From Thauera sp. (GTDB taxonomy: Bacteria > Pseudomonadota > Gammaproteobacteria > Burkholderiales > Rhodocyclaceae): 64,000 nt of DNA. Shown here in pieces: positions 54,169 through 63,492 of the stretch; the stretch's first letter is position 1; the number at the start of each line of letters is the position of its first letter. The DNA lies in assembly GCA_024235615.1 (NCBI GenBank), contig JACKMB010000001.1, positions 1,178,001 to 1,242,000 on the forward strand. The letters run 5' to 3'. Below the pieces are notes generated by a model. That model was not told the origin of the DNA, searched no databases, and was given only the letters and a program-made list of their open reading frames with translations. A program made the translations under genes and the position numbers.

Positions 54169-56094
54169 ATGACCCAGGATCCGCTGTTCGTCCTCGCCAT
54201 TCTCGCCGCCACCATGGGCATGTTCCTGTGGGGACGCTGGCGCCACGACATGGTGGCCGCAGGCGCACTGCTGGCCTGCGTGGTGGGCGGGCTGGTGGCG
54301 CCCGACGCGGCCTTCGCCGGCTTCGGCCATCCCGCGGTGATCACCGTGGCCTGCGTGCTGGTGCTGAGTCGTGCGCTGCAGACCTCGGGCGCGGTGGATG
54401 CGCTGAGCCGGCGCCTGCTGCCCTCCGGCGCCGGGCTGGCGGCGAGCCTGGCCGCACTGGTCGCGATGGGCGCGCTGCTGTCGGGCTTCATGAACAACGT
54501 CGGCGCCATGGCGCTGCTGATGCCGGTGGCGATGCAGCTGGCTGCCCGCCTCGAGTTGCCGCCCGGGCGCGTGCTCATGCCGCTCGCCTTCGGCACCATC
54601 CTCGGCGGCATGACCACGCTGATCGGCACCCCGCCCAACCTGATCGTGTCCGGCTTCCGTGCGCAGCAGGGCGCGGGCGCCTTCGGCATGTTCGACTTCG
54701 CCCCCATCGGCCTGGCGGTCGCGCTCGCCGGTGGCCTCTTCATCGTGCTGCTGGGCTGGCGCCTGGTGCCGGCCCGCGAGAAGGCCAGCACCGAAGGCTT
54801 CGAGACCGGCGCCTACGTCACCGAGGTGCGCGTGGGCCGGGAGAGCAAGGCCGCCGGCATGTTCCTGCGCGAGATCGAGGCCCGCCTCGACGATGCCGGC
54901 GCGCAGGTCATCGGCCTCGTGCGCAACGAGGTGCGCATGACCGCGCCGCAGTCTGGCCGCAAGGTGCACGCCGGCGACATCCTGGTCATCGAGGCCGACG
55001 TCGAGGCGCTCCCCGAGGTCCTGTCCGGGCTCGGGCTCGAGCTGGAAGAGGCCGGCTCGTCGAACGAGGATGAGCAGGCTGGATCAGCAGCAGCGACCGC
55101 CGATGCGGAGGGCGACGAGGCCCGCGCCGTGCAGCCGGCGTCGGCGAAGAAGGGAAAGAAGCAGGCGGACGGCCGTGACGAGGAAGCCCCCCCGGAAGCA
55201 GCGAGGGACAGCGACAAGCCCTCCCCCGACAACGAGATCGTGCTGATGGAACTGGTCGTCCGCCCCGAGGCCAGCCTGATCAACCGCTCGGCGCGGGACC
55301 TCGCGCTGCGCACGCGCTACGGGCTCAACCTGCTCGCGGTGTCGCGCGAGGGCACGCGCGCCAAGGCCCGGCTGCGCACGCTCAAGCTCAAGGCCGGCGA
55401 TCTGCTGCTGATGCAGGGGCCGGTCGAGGCGCTCAACGAGTTCGCTGCCGACCATGGCTGCGTCCCGCTCGCCGAGCGCGAGCTGTGGATCCCCGACCGG
55501 CGCAAGGCGTGGACGGCGGGGGTGATCATGGCCGCCGCGGTCGCTGCCGCCGCGCTCGGCCTGCTACCGGCCGCGATCGCCTTCGCGCTCGGCGTGCTGG
55601 CCTCGATGGCCCTGCGCACCGTGGCGCTGCGCTCGGTGTACGAGAGCATCGACTGGCCGGTGATCGTGCTGCTGGCGGCGCTGATCCCGGTCGCCGGTGC
55701 CATGGAGGCGAGCGGCGCCGCCAGCCTCGTCGCCCGCGTGCTGCTCGAGGACGTCGCGCGCGGCAACGCGGTGGTCGCCCTCGCCACGCTGCTCATCGTC
55801 ACCATGTTCCTGTCCGACGTCATGAACAACGCCGCCACCGCCGCGGTGATGTGTCCGATCGCCATCGGCACCGCCAACGCGCTCGGCGCGAGCGCCGACC
55901 CCTTCCTGATGGCGGTGGCGATCGGCGCCTCGTGCGCCTTCCTGACCCCGATCGGCCACCAGAACAACACCCTGATCCTCGGCCCGGGCGGGTTGCGCTT
56001 CGGCGACTACTGGCGCCTTGGCCTCCCGCTCGAAGTGCTGGTGGCCGCGGTCGCCATCCCCATGCTGCTGCTCGTGTGGCCCCTGCACGGATGA
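54169..56094 (+). CDS. SLC13/CitT-like anion permease with RCK_C (TrkA_C) domains
   Basis: A 641-residue permease. The N-terminal membrane half (about 1-215) includes LLSGFMNNVGAMALLMPVAMQL and TTLIGTPPNLIVSGF; the C-terminal half (about 445-640) includes MNNAATAAVMCPIA and GASCAFLTPIGHQNN. Both carry the family NN/N-P motifs. Between them are two TrkA_C-type regulatory domains (about 218-290 and 355-440), split by a 65-residue charged, low-complexity linker rich in Glu, Asp, Ala and Lys. Sulfate, dicarboxylate or another anion may be the substrate. Confidence 0.88.
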   Translation: MTQDPLFVLAILAATMGMFLWGRWRHDMVAAGALLACVVGGLVAPDAAFAGFGHPAVITVACVLVLSRALQTSGAVDALSRRLLPSGAGLAASLAALVAMGALLSGFMNNVGAMALLMPVAMQLAARLELPPGRVLMPLAFGTILGGMTTLIGTPPNLIVSGFRAQQGAGAFGMFDFAPIGLAVALAGGLFIVLLGWRLVPAREKASTEGFETGAYVTEVRVGRESKAAGMFLREIEARLDDAGAQVIGLVRNEVRMTAPQSGRKVHAGDILVIEADVEALPEVLSGLGLELEEAGSSNEDEQAGSAAATADAEGDEARAVQPASAKKGKKQADGRDEEAPPEAARDSDKPSPDNEIVLMELVVRPEASLINRSARDLALRTRYGLNLLAVSREGTRAKARLRTLKLKAGDLLLMQGPVEALNEFAADHGCVPLAERELWIPDRRKAWTAGVIMAAAVAAAALGLLPAAIAFALGVLASMALRTVALRSVYESIDWPVIVLLAALIPVAGAMEASGAASLVARVLLEDVARGNAVVALATLLIVTMFLSDVMNNAATAAVMCPIAIGTANALGASADPFLMAVAIGASCAFLTPIGHQNNTLILGPGGLRFGDYWRLGLPLEVLVAAVAIPMLLLVWPLHG

Positions 56095-56131
56095 TCGCCC
56101 CCATGCCTTCCCGAGAACTCGCCCACAAGCC

Positions 56132-57421
56132 ATGACGGACGCCAGCCATCCCCGCCGCGCACCACCCAGCCCGTGGCGGATCGTCACGCTCGACGAACAC
56201 GTCCGCCCGACCGACTCCCAGCCCGCGGCCATGCGCCGGCGCTGGCGCGCGCTGGCCCGGCTGCTGCGCAGCGAGGACCCGGACCAGGCCCATGCGCGCG
56301 CCGAGACCGAGCTGCGCAGCCTGCCCAACGTCCGCCTCGAGCACCTCGCCCCGGCGCTCGACTGGTCGGCCGCGGCCGAGGCGCTGGCGAGCTTCCTGCG
56401 CGACGAATCCGCACGGCCCCCCGACGCGTCGCACGCACGCGTGCGCGTGCTCGTGTGCCCGCCGCACTGCGCGCACGAGCAGATCCTCGCCCACTGGGCC
56501 GCGCGCCACGGCGCCCGCATCCTCGACCTGCCCGACGAGGCCGACGTGCTCGCCGACACGCCGCGCTGGCTCGAAAGCCTGCCCCCGCCACCCACGGACG
56601 ATCGCGACGCCCGCCCCTGGGTATTGCCCCGGCTGGAGCGCTGCTTCCTGCGCCACGCGCAGGGGCTGACGCTGCTGCGCAGCTTTCTGGCCGCCGCCTT
56701 CTCGGGCCGCCTCGGCCCGGGGCTGATCGGCTGCGACAGCTGGGCCTTCGCCTACGTGCAGCGCATCTGGCCCCTGCCCGCCGGCGTCGCGCTCACGCTG
56801 CAGGGTTTCGACGGCAGCGCACTCGCCGAGCACTTCATCCGCCCCTTCTGCAGCGGCGTGCATGCGGTGGAATTTCGCAGCGCACGCAGCGGCAAGCCGC
56901 TGCTGCCCGAGCCGGACAGCGATGGCGAGGACCGCGACGCCGCGATCGCCCCCGAACTGCGCCAGCTCGCCGCCCACGTCCGGGGCAACCCGGGCCTGGC
57001 CTGGCACTACTGGCGCGAGCGCCTGCGCAGCGCCCCGCAGGCACGGCCCGCGCAGGACGGCGAATCCGGCACCGCGCCCTCGGCTGCCGACACCGCGAGC
57101 CGGGGGATGACCCTGGGCGAGGACGTGGTCTGGCTGGGCGAGGACATCGCCCCGCCCGGCCTGCCGGCCGACTCGGGCGACGACCATGCCTTCATCTTCC
57201 ACGCCCTGCTGATTCACCGGAGCCTGCCCACCGCCCTGCTCGCCCACCTGCTGCCCACGCCCGAACCTCGCCTGCAGTCGCTGCTGCTGCGCCTCGAGGC
57301 GCTCGGCCTAGTCGCGCGTGATGGCGGCGGCGAGGCCGAGCGCTGGCAGGTGCCGCCGCTGGCCTACCTCACCGTGCGCGAATTCCTGCGCAGCCGCAGC
57401 TACCTGACGGACGCGTTCTGA
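56132..57421 (+). CDS. Hypothetical protein (429 aa)
   Basis: A soluble Arg/Ala/Leu/Pro-rich protein with good codon use and the frame start MTDASHPRRAPPSPWRIV. The segment QGLTLLRSFLAAAFSGRLGPGLIGCDSWAFAYVQRIW and the later GFDGSALAEHFIRPFC look conserved in character; the C-terminal 80 residues (FHALLIHRSLPTALLAHLLP, then LQSLLLRLEALGLVARDG) resemble a winged helix. I do not recognise the family. It lies 38 bases after the permease gene and three bases before the mscS-type gene, suggesting an operon with mscS and mgtE. Confidence 0.7.
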   Translation: MTDASHPRRAPPSPWRIVTLDEHVRPTDSQPAAMRRRWRALARLLRSEDPDQAHARAETELRSLPNVRLEHLAPALDWSAAAEALASFLRDESARPPDASHARVRVLVCPPHCAHEQILAHWAARHGARILDLPDEADVLADTPRWLESLPPPPTDDRDARPWVLPRLERCFLRHAQGLTLLRSFLAAAFSGRLGPGLIGCDSWAFAYVQRIWPLPAGVALTLQGFDGSALAEHFIRPFCSGVHAVEFRSARSGKPLLPEPDSDGEDRDAAIAPELRQLAAHVRGNPGLAWHYWRERLRSAPQARPAQDGESGTAPSAADTASRGMTLGEDVVWLGEDIAPPGLPADSGDDHAFIFHALLIHRSLPTALLAHLLPTPEPRLQSLLLRLEALGLVARDGGGEAERWQVPPLAYLTVREFLRSRSYLTDAF

Positions 57422-57423
57422 CC

Positions 57424-58233
57424 ATGCTCGAAGACAGCCCCAAGCTCGCCGGACTCTTCAACAGCCTCGACCGCAGCGCCTGGATCGAGATCGCGGCCAT
57501 CGCCGCCGTCGCCGTACTGCTGGTGCGCGCCTCGCAGCGCGCCCTGCCGTGGATCGCCAACCGCCTGCACGGCCGCGCCCGCCACTACCTGCTCGCCTCG
57601 GTGCCGTTGCTGCGCCTGGTGCTGATCGTCATCGCCTCAGGCCTGATCCTGCCCATCGTGATCGAGCCCTCGCTGCGCAACATGGTGGCGCTGCTCGGTG
57701 CCGCCGGGCTGGCGATCGGCTTCGCGCTCAAGGACTACGTGAGCAGCCTGATCGCCGGCGTGGTGTCGGCCTTCGAGCAACCCTACCGCCCCGGCGACTG
57801 GGTCGAGCTCGACGGCCATTACGGCGAGGTGGTCCATGTGGGCATGCGTACCGTCAGCCTCGTGACGGTCGACGACGACACCATCATCGTGCCGCACCTC
57901 AAGCTGTGGACCTCGGCCGTGCGCAACGCCAACAACGGCAGCCCGGTGCTGCAATGCGCGGCGAACTTCCTCGTCCACCCGCAGCACGATGCCCGCCGCG
58001 CGCGCGAGGTGCTCGAGGACGTCGCGCTGACCAGCCCCTTCCTGTATTTCGACGCCCCGGTCGTGGTCTCGATCGCGGAGGAGACCTGGGGCACGCGCTA
58101 CACGGTCCGCGCCTACCCGGTCGATCCGCGCCAGCAATACCGCTTCGTGTCCGACCTCACCGTGCGCGGCCGCGAGGCGCTCGCGCGGATCGGTGCCGAG
58201 GCGCTGCTGCCGCAGGTATCCGTCCTGTCATGA
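57424..58233 (+). CDS. Small-conductance mechanosensitive channel (MscS family)
   Basis: A 269-residue membrane channel. Two or three N-terminal helices (about 20-75) and the pore-lining region AGLAIGFALKDYVSSLIAGVVSAFEQPYRPGDWV near 97-130 are the MscS signature. The beta domain TVDDDTIIVPHLKLWTSAVRN follows, and a C-terminal part ends in LLPQVSVLS. It opens under membrane tension and releases osmolytes. Its stop overlaps the mgtE start (ATGA). Confidence 0.92.
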   Translation: MLEDSPKLAGLFNSLDRSAWIEIAAIAAVAVLLVRASQRALPWIANRLHGRARHYLLASVPLLRLVLIVIASGLILPIVIEPSLRNMVALLGAAGLAIGFALKDYVSSLIAGVVSAFEQPYRPGDWVELDGHYGEVVHVGMRTVSLVTVDDDTIIVPHLKLWTSAVRNANNGSPVLQCAANFLVHPQHDARRAREVLEDVALTSPFLYFDAPVVVSIAEETWGTRYTVRAYPVDPRQQYRFVSDLTVRGREALARIGAEALLPQVSVLS

Positions 58234-59903
58234 ACGACGAAATGCGAACCGACGACCGCCCTGCGGACGGCAAGGCTGCGAGCGCCGACACGCGCCCGCT
58301 CACGCTGAGCGAGCAGATCGTCAAGGCGCTCGGCGAAGGCCGCAACAAGCGCGTGCGCAAGCTGCTGCAGCGCCTGCATCCGGCCAAGACCGCCGCCCTG
58401 CTCGAGCATCTGTCGCCCAGGCAGCGCCTCGTGCTGTGGCAGCAGATCGGCGGCAGCCTGGAACAGCGTGTACTCGGCCACCTCAGCCCGGAGCTGCGCC
58501 CGGCCATGCTGCGCGAATCGCGCGAGGACGGCGAGGCCGCGCCCGCCAGACCGGAGGGCGAGCCGGAGGGCGCGAGCAGCGAACTGCAGGCCGTGCGCCA
58601 GGCGCTCGAGGCGGGCAAGCTCAAGCGCGTCGGCAAGCTGCTGCACCGCATGCATCCGGCCAAGGTCGCCGGCCTGCTCGAGGCCCTGCCGCCGGCCGAG
58701 CGCAGCCAGGCCTGGAGCATGGTCGAGACCGAGCGCGCCGGCCGCGTGCTCAGCTTCCTTCACGACGAGATCAGCACCACGCTCGCCCAGGAGCTCGACC
58801 TCGAGGACCTCATCGCTGCCGTCCAGCACCTCGAGCTCGACGACCTCGTCGACCTCATCCAGACCCTGCCGCCCGATCTCGGCAACCGCCTGGTGCATGC
58901 CACCAGCGGCGTGCGCCGGGAGCAGCTCGAGTCGATGCTGTCCTACCCGGAAGAGTCCGCCGGCGGCCTGATGAACGCCGACACCATCGAGGTGCGCGCC
59001 GAGGTGAAGGTCGGCACCGTGCTGCGCTACCTGCGCCTGCTCGACAAGCTGCCCCCGCGCACCGACGTGCTGATGGTGGTGGACCGCAGGGGTACGTACC
59101 AGGGCGTGCTGAGCCTGTCCGACCTGGTCACCGCCGAGCCCGACACGCACGTGGCCGACATCATGCGTACCGACGTGGCCGCGATCCCGGTCGACACCGG
59201 GAGCCTGGAGCTTGCGCGCATGTTCCAGGATCAGGATCTGCTCACTGCGCCGGTGGTCGATGCAGCCGGCCGCCTCGTCGGCCGCATCACCGCCGACGAC
59301 GTGGTCGACCTGATCCGCGAGGACTCCGACCGCGCGGTGATGCAGATGGCCGGCCTCGACGACGAGGCCGACATGTTCGCCCCGGTGCTGGTGAGCTCGC
59401 GCCGGCGCGCGGTGTGGCTGGGCATCAACCTGCTCACCGCCTTCCTCGCCGCGTGGGTGATCGGCCAGTTCCAGGGCACGCTCGAGCAGATCGTCGCGCT
59501 CGCGGTGCTGATGCCCATCGTCGCCAGCATGGGCGGCATCGCCGGCAGCCAGACGCTGACCCTGGTCATCCGCGGCCTCGCACTCAAGCAGGTGCAGAAG
59601 GGCAACATCCGCATCCTGCTCAACCGCGAGGTCGGCGTGTCGATCATCAACGGCCTGCTGTGGGCGCTGGTGGTGGCGGCGCTCGCCGTGGCGTGGTTCG
59701 GCGACTGGGGCATCGGCGGCGTGATCGCCGCCGCGATCCTGCTCAACCTGCTGTGCGCCGCGCTCGCCGGGCTGGCGATCCCGCTCATCCTCGAACGCAT
59801 GGGCATCGACCCCGCGCTCGCCGGCAGCGTCATTCTCACCACGGTCACCGACGTGGTCGGCTTCTTCGCCTTCCTCGGGCTGGCCACCGTCCTCCTGCTT
59901 TAG
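58230..59903 (+). CDS. mgtE: Magnesium transporter MgtE
   Basis: A 557-residue Mg2+ channel, about 100 residues longer than usual. The N-domain is preceded by an extra copy: [22 protein letters not shown] (about 40-60) and [22 protein letters not shown] (about 132-153) are clearly related, so the magnesium-sensing N-domain is partly duplicated. CBS domains (about 245-375) and the DUF1 membrane domain follow with five helices, including [22 protein letters not shown] and the pore [20 protein letters not shown]. The gene is coupled to the MscS gene by ATGA. Confidence 0.93.
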   Translation: MNDEMRTDDRPADGKAASADTRPLTLSEQIVKALGEGRNKRVRKLLQRLHPAKTAALLEHLSPRQRLVLWQQIGGSLEQRVLGHLSPELRPAMLRESREDGEAAPARPEGEPEGASSELQAVRQALEAGKLKRVGKLLHRMHPAKVAGLLEALPPAERSQAWSMVETERAGRVLSFLHDEISTTLAQELDLEDLIAAVQHLELDDLVDLIQTLPPDLGNRLVHATSGVRREQLESMLSYPEESAGGLMNADTIEVRAEVKVGTVLRYLRLLDKLPPRTDVLMVVDRRGTYQGVLSLSDLVTAEPDTHVADIMRTDVAAIPVDTGSLELARMFQDQDLLTAPVVDAAGRLVGRITADDVVDLIREDSDRAVMQMAGLDDEADMFAPVLVSSRRRAVWLGINLLTAFLAAWVIGQFQGTLEQIVALAVLMPIVASMGGIAGSQTLTLVIRGLALKQVQKGNIRILLNREVGVSIINGLLWALVVAALAVAWFGDWGIGGVIAAAILLNLLCAALAGLAIPLILERMGIDPALAGSVILTTVTDVVGFFAFLGLATVLLL

Positions 59904-59982
59904 GGGCGGCCCCGACCCCCTTCTGCACACAAGGTCTCCGCCTCTTCCCTACCCCCCCGCAACCTTCCCCAGGGAGCACACC

Positions 59983-60873
59983 ATGAGCAAGCACAAACCG
60001 ATCGACATCGCCGAGTTCCGCGTCCGGGGCGGCAGGAAGATCGACCTCGCCGACTGGCCGACCAGGGTCCATGCCCTGTACGACTCGAAGAGCGACTACC
60101 AGGAACGCCTGGACGCGGGCACCGCTCGCATGGCCGAGTTGCAGGAGATGCTCTACGCCCACGACCGCTACTCGCTGCTGGTGATCTTCCAGGCCATGGA
60201 CGCGGCCGGCAAGGACGGCGCCATCCGCCACGTCATGTCGGGCATCAACCCGCAGGGCTGCCAGGTGTTCAGCTTCAAGCACCCGAGCGCCACCGAGCTC
60301 GACCACGACTTCATGTGGCGCACCCACTGCGCGCTGCCCGAGCGCGGCCGCATCGGCATCTTCAACCGCTCGTACTACGAGGAGGTGCTCATCGTGCGCG
60401 TGCTCCCCGAGATCCTGCGCGGCCAGAAGCTGCCCGACGAGACCCTCGCCGCGCGCGACTTCTGGGGCGACCGCTTCCAGTCCATCGTCGACGCCGAAGC
60501 CCACCTGCACCGCAACGGCACCCGCATCGTCAAGATCTTCCTGCACCTGTCCAAGGACGAGCAACGCGACCGCCTGATCGCGCGCATCGACGAGGAGGAC
60601 AAGAACTGGAAGTTCGACGAGGGCGACATCGAGCAGCGCAAGCACTGGGACAAGTACATGGCCGCCTACGCCGACTGCCTGCGCGCCACCAGCACGCCCG
60701 ACTGCCCGTGGTACGTGGTGCCCGCCGACGACAAGAAGAACGCCCGCCTGATCGTGTCGCAGATCCTGGTCGACACCCTCGCCGGGCTCGACCTGCACTA
60801 CCCCGAGACCACCGCCGCGCGCCGCGAGAAGCTGCTCGAGATCCGCCGTCAGCTCGAGTCCGGCGAGGTCTGA
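59983..60873 (+). CDS. Polyphosphate kinase 2 family (PPK2)
   Basis: A 296-residue polyphosphate:nucleotide phosphotransferase with a single PPK2 domain. The Walker A is [15 protein letters not shown] near 64-78; the lid region [30 protein letters not shown] near 107-136 and [15 protein letters not shown] and [21 protein letters not shown] follow. It uses polyphosphate to phosphorylate AMP or ADP (class cannot be decided). GGGAG stands before the ATG. It is transcribed alone, followed by a REP array. Confidence 0.93.
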   Translation: MSKHKPIDIAEFRVRGGRKIDLADWPTRVHALYDSKSDYQERLDAGTARMAELQEMLYAHDRYSLLVIFQAMDAAGKDGAIRHVMSGINPQGCQVFSFKHPSATELDHDFMWRTHCALPERGRIGIFNRSYYEEVLIVRVLPEILRGQKLPDETLAARDFWGDRFQSIVDAEAHLHRNGTRIVKIFLHLSKDEQRDRLIARIDEEDKNWKFDEGDIEQRKHWDKYMAAYADCLRATSTPDCPWYVVPADDKKNARLIVSQILVDTLAGLDLHYPETTAARREKLLEIRRQLESGEV

Positions 60874-60882
60874 CCCGCCCCG

Positions 60883-61205
60883 TTCGCGGCTGCCGCCGCT
60901 CCTACATGGGCCCGGGGCCCCGGTGGTTTCTGTAGGAGCGCCGGCAGGCGCGATAGCCGCGGCGATCACCCGCGACCCCGTCACCCTCCACGCAGCCCCA
61001 TTCGCGGCTGCCGCCGCTCCTACATGGCGCCGTGCCACCAGCCCGCGACCGTTCATGTAGGAGCGCCGGCAGGCGCGATAGCCGCGGCGATCACCCGCGA
61101 CCCCGTCACCCGCCGCACCGCCCCATTCGCGGCTGCCGCCGCTCCTGCATGGCGCCAAGCCACCAGCCCGCGACGGTTCATGTAGGAGCGCCGGCAGGCG
61201 CGATT
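60883..61205. repeat. Second array of paired REP-like palindromes (three units)
   Basis: Units begin at 60883, 61001 and 61126 (118-125 bases apart). Each begins TTCGCGGCTGCCGCCGCTCC and ends, inverted, with TGTAGGAGCGCCGGCAGGCG; the spacer after each unit (GCCGCGGCGATCACCCGCGA) repeats. The order of the two element types is opposite to that in the 43766-44203 array. The 376-base gap between the PPK2 gene and the dioxygenase gene has no gene. Confidence 0.85.
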
Positions 61206-61249
61206 GCCGAGCCGGGGACGGCATGCGCGTCGCTTCCCGTAAGCCGTCC

Positions 61250-61999
61250 TCAGCCCTGCACGGTCTCGCCGATCTGCGTGCAGTATTGCTGCAGGTCCTC
61301 GGGAACATCACCCGGACACCGACCACAGGCGCGGTTGCCCGGCACCGCGTAGTCGATGAACTTCGGATACGCCAGCCCGAGCTCCGCCATCAGCTTCTCG
61401 AAGGCCTCCAGGCTCTGCTCGCCACCCAGGCGCGGATTGCGCGCCTTCTCCTGGGAGATCGAGGATACCCGGCGCGCCTTGTAGTCGTGGCCGGGATACA
61501 CCAGGGTGTCGTCGGGCAGCGCAAAGAGCTTCCCGCGCACGCTGTGGTAGAGCGCACGCGCGTCGCCATTCTGGAAATCGGTGCGGCCGCAGCCCTCGAT
61601 CAGCAGCGCATCGCCGGTGAACACGCGCTCGCCCACCCGGTAGGCGTGGTGGCCGTCGGTGTGGCCGGGAGTGAAGATCGGCTCGATGCGCAGCCCGCCC
61701 ACCTGCAGCGGCACCCCCTCCTCCACGCCGAGGTCGGCGCAGGCGAGCGCGTCGATCGCCGGGTGTGCGACCTTGCTGCCCGTCTCCTCGCGCAGCTTGC
61801 GCGCGGCGGTGATGTGGTCGGCGTGGATGTGGGTGTCGAGCGTGAAGGCCAGCTTCAGCCCCAGCCGCTGCAGTTCCTCCAGGTCGCGCTGCCAGGCCGG
61901 CAGCACCGGGTCGATCAGCACTGCCAGCCCGCTGTCCTCGCAGCCGAGCAGATAGGTGTAGGTGCTCGAGACGGGCTCGAAGAGCTGGCGAAAGATCAT
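61250..61999 (-). CDS. Persulfide dioxygenase-like MBL-fold protein (ETHE1 family)
   Basis: A 249-residue metallo-beta-lactamase fold protein. THIHADHITAARKL (about 56-69) gives the HxHxDH iron ligands, followed by FTPGHTDGH near 109-117 and FTGDALLIEGCGRTDFQNGDA near 128-148, typical of ETHE1. The C-terminus ends with NRACGRCPGDVPEDLQQYC. It likely oxidises glutathione persulfide to sulfite with an iron cofactor, in sulfide detoxification. GGAGGA stands before the ATG. Single gene. Confidence 0.9.
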   Translation of the reverse strand: MIFRQLFEPVSSTYTYLLGCEDSGLAVLIDPVLPAWQRDLEELQRLGLKLAFTLDTHIHADHITAARKLREETGSKVAHPAIDALACADLGVEEGVPLQVGGLRIEPIFTPGHTDGHHAYRVGERVFTGDALLIEGCGRTDFQNGDARALYHSVRGKLFALPDDTLVYPGHDYKARRVSSISQEKARNPRLGGEQSLEAFEKLMAELGLAYPKFIDYAVPGNRACGRCPGDVPEDLQQYCTQIGETVQG

Positions 62000-62175
62000 G
62001 TGGTCCTCCTGTCGGGCTGGCGAGCGCCCAAGCCTATCCGCATGCGGCGGCCGATGCCAGGGTCTTGGGGCGGACGTGCGGCCCGGATGGCGGGCACGGC
62101 CCCGGCACGCGGCACGCCGGGCTCGACGCTGGCCGCCGCTCGTCCGTGACTGCTGCGGGGGCCTGCCTCACGCGC

Positions 62176-63192
62176 TCACCCCTCGCGCTCGCGCACGGCG
62201 CTGAAGCCGGCCTCGTTCCGGCGCGCCGCCTCACCCGACACCCAGCTCAACAGCGGGCCATCCGGGTTGTGCTGCTGGCTCTCGGCGCAGGCCTCCAGGC
62301 ACAGCGCGCACTGCGTGCAGGTGAACATGTGGCGCTTGATGCTGCGCGGCTTGAGCCGCATCGGACACACCGCGTTGCAGGCCGACTCGCGCTCGGGCAG
62401 GCAGGTGCTGCAGGCGCCCGCCCGCGCGCGGTCGAAGCCCACCACCAGCGCATCGCGGTTCTTCATCCAGACCAAGCTCTGGAACACGCCCACCGAGCAC
62501 ATGTAGCGGCAGAACAGATGGCGGGCGAAGAGGAAGTCCACGCTCAGCGCGGCGGTGACGATGGCGAGGAAGACGGTCTGGTTGCGCGTGAAGCTCAGGC
62601 CGGCGAGGTTGGCGTAGATCTCCGCCGGCGGCAGCACGTAGGTCAGCAGCACCACCGCCCACGAGAACGCCAGCCCCAAGCCGACCGGCGCCACCAGCAA
62701 CCACCAGCGCGGATCCCGCCGCAGGCGGGAGCCATCCGCCCGCACCGCGGGCAGCGGCGCCCTCTCCCACAGCGTCGGCTTGCCGCTGGCACGGACGAAC
62801 AGCGCGTTGAGCCCCTCGACGATGGAGAAATGCGGGCACAGCCAGCCACAGAACAGCCTCCCCCATTTCCACGAGATCCACAGCACCACCGCGGCCAGCC
62901 CGAACACCGGCAGGAACAGGCGCAGCAACAGGTTCGTCCCGGCCTCGACGTTGCTCGCACGCTTGGCGAGGAAGTCGTCCAGCCCCAGCCGCCACTCGAA
63001 GCCGAGCAGCCAGGCGTGGTCGGCGTCGAGATCGAAGCGGAACAGGTCGAACACCGGCGCGAGGATGAACAGCAGGTAGAAGCCGCCCTGGAACAGGCGG
63101 CGGCGCCATTGCAGCCGCCGCGCGGCGGGCAGCGCCGCGGGCGCGATCGGGATGACGCGGGGGGAAGGGGCGGAGGGCGGTTTCGGGCTCAT
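62176..63192 (-). CDS. Polyferredoxin-type membrane iron-sulfur protein (NapH/CcoG-like)
   Basis: A 338-residue protein, ATG 63192. Membrane helices at about 28-48, 80-102, 165-190 and 205-225 resemble the NapH/RdxA-CcoG group; WGRLFCGWLCPHFSIVEG near 109-126 and ARHLFCRYMCSVGVFQSLVWM near 230-250 provide Cys ligands. Two 4Fe-4S clusters are expected from ACSTCLPERESACNAVCP and CTQCALCLEACAESQQ. It could support cytochrome oxidase assembly or membrane electron transfer to a periplasmic reductase. No partner oxidase genes are in view. Confidence 0.85.
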   Translation of the reverse strand: MSPKPPSAPSPRVIPIAPAALPAARRLQWRRRLFQGGFYLLFILAPVFDLFRFDLDADHAWLLGFEWRLGLDDFLAKRASNVEAGTNLLLRLFLPVFGLAAVVLWISWKWGRLFCGWLCPHFSIVEGLNALFVRASGKPTLWERAPLPAVRADGSRLRRDPRWWLLVAPVGLGLAFSWAVVLLTYVLPPAEIYANLAGLSFTRNQTVFLAIVTAALSVDFLFARHLFCRYMCSVGVFQSLVWMKNRDALVVGFDRARAGACSTCLPERESACNAVCPMRLKPRSIKRHMFTCTQCALCLEACAESQQHNPDGPLLSWVSGEAARRNEAGFSAVREREG

Positions 63193-63492
63193 CGAGCGGA
63201 TTCGCGTGTGTGCGGCAAGCACCGGCGCACGCCGGCGGACCTGGAAATGCAAACACGATTCGTGCCAGTTCCACTGCGCACGCTCGAGGCCGGCGATTCG
63301 GCGCGAAAGATGGCAGCGGGAGGCGCACGCGCTGCCATTTCCTCTGCCAGCCACGCCAGCGCACACCGCCCGATCTGCCAGGCCGGCAGATCGAAATCGC
63401 CGCATGTGCGCCTTGCGACCCTCCCCACACGAAGCCCGTGCGTTGCCGGACCCCTGCAGGAGCGCCGCAAGGCGCGAACCGGCGCAGGGGGC
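63193..63492. other. Intergenic region with a single REP-like element
   Basis: About 300 bases. A palindromic CTGCAGGAGCGCCGCAAGG-type element at 63456-63480 resembles the elements of the two arrays; nothing else is recognised. It may hold the promoter of the polyferredoxin gene. Confidence 0.4.

Noticed and set aside
49275-54791. Leftward open frame of over 1,800 codons
   Set aside because: It covers the antisense of the 471-residue gene, the P-type ATPase and part of the permease; no domain is recognisable.
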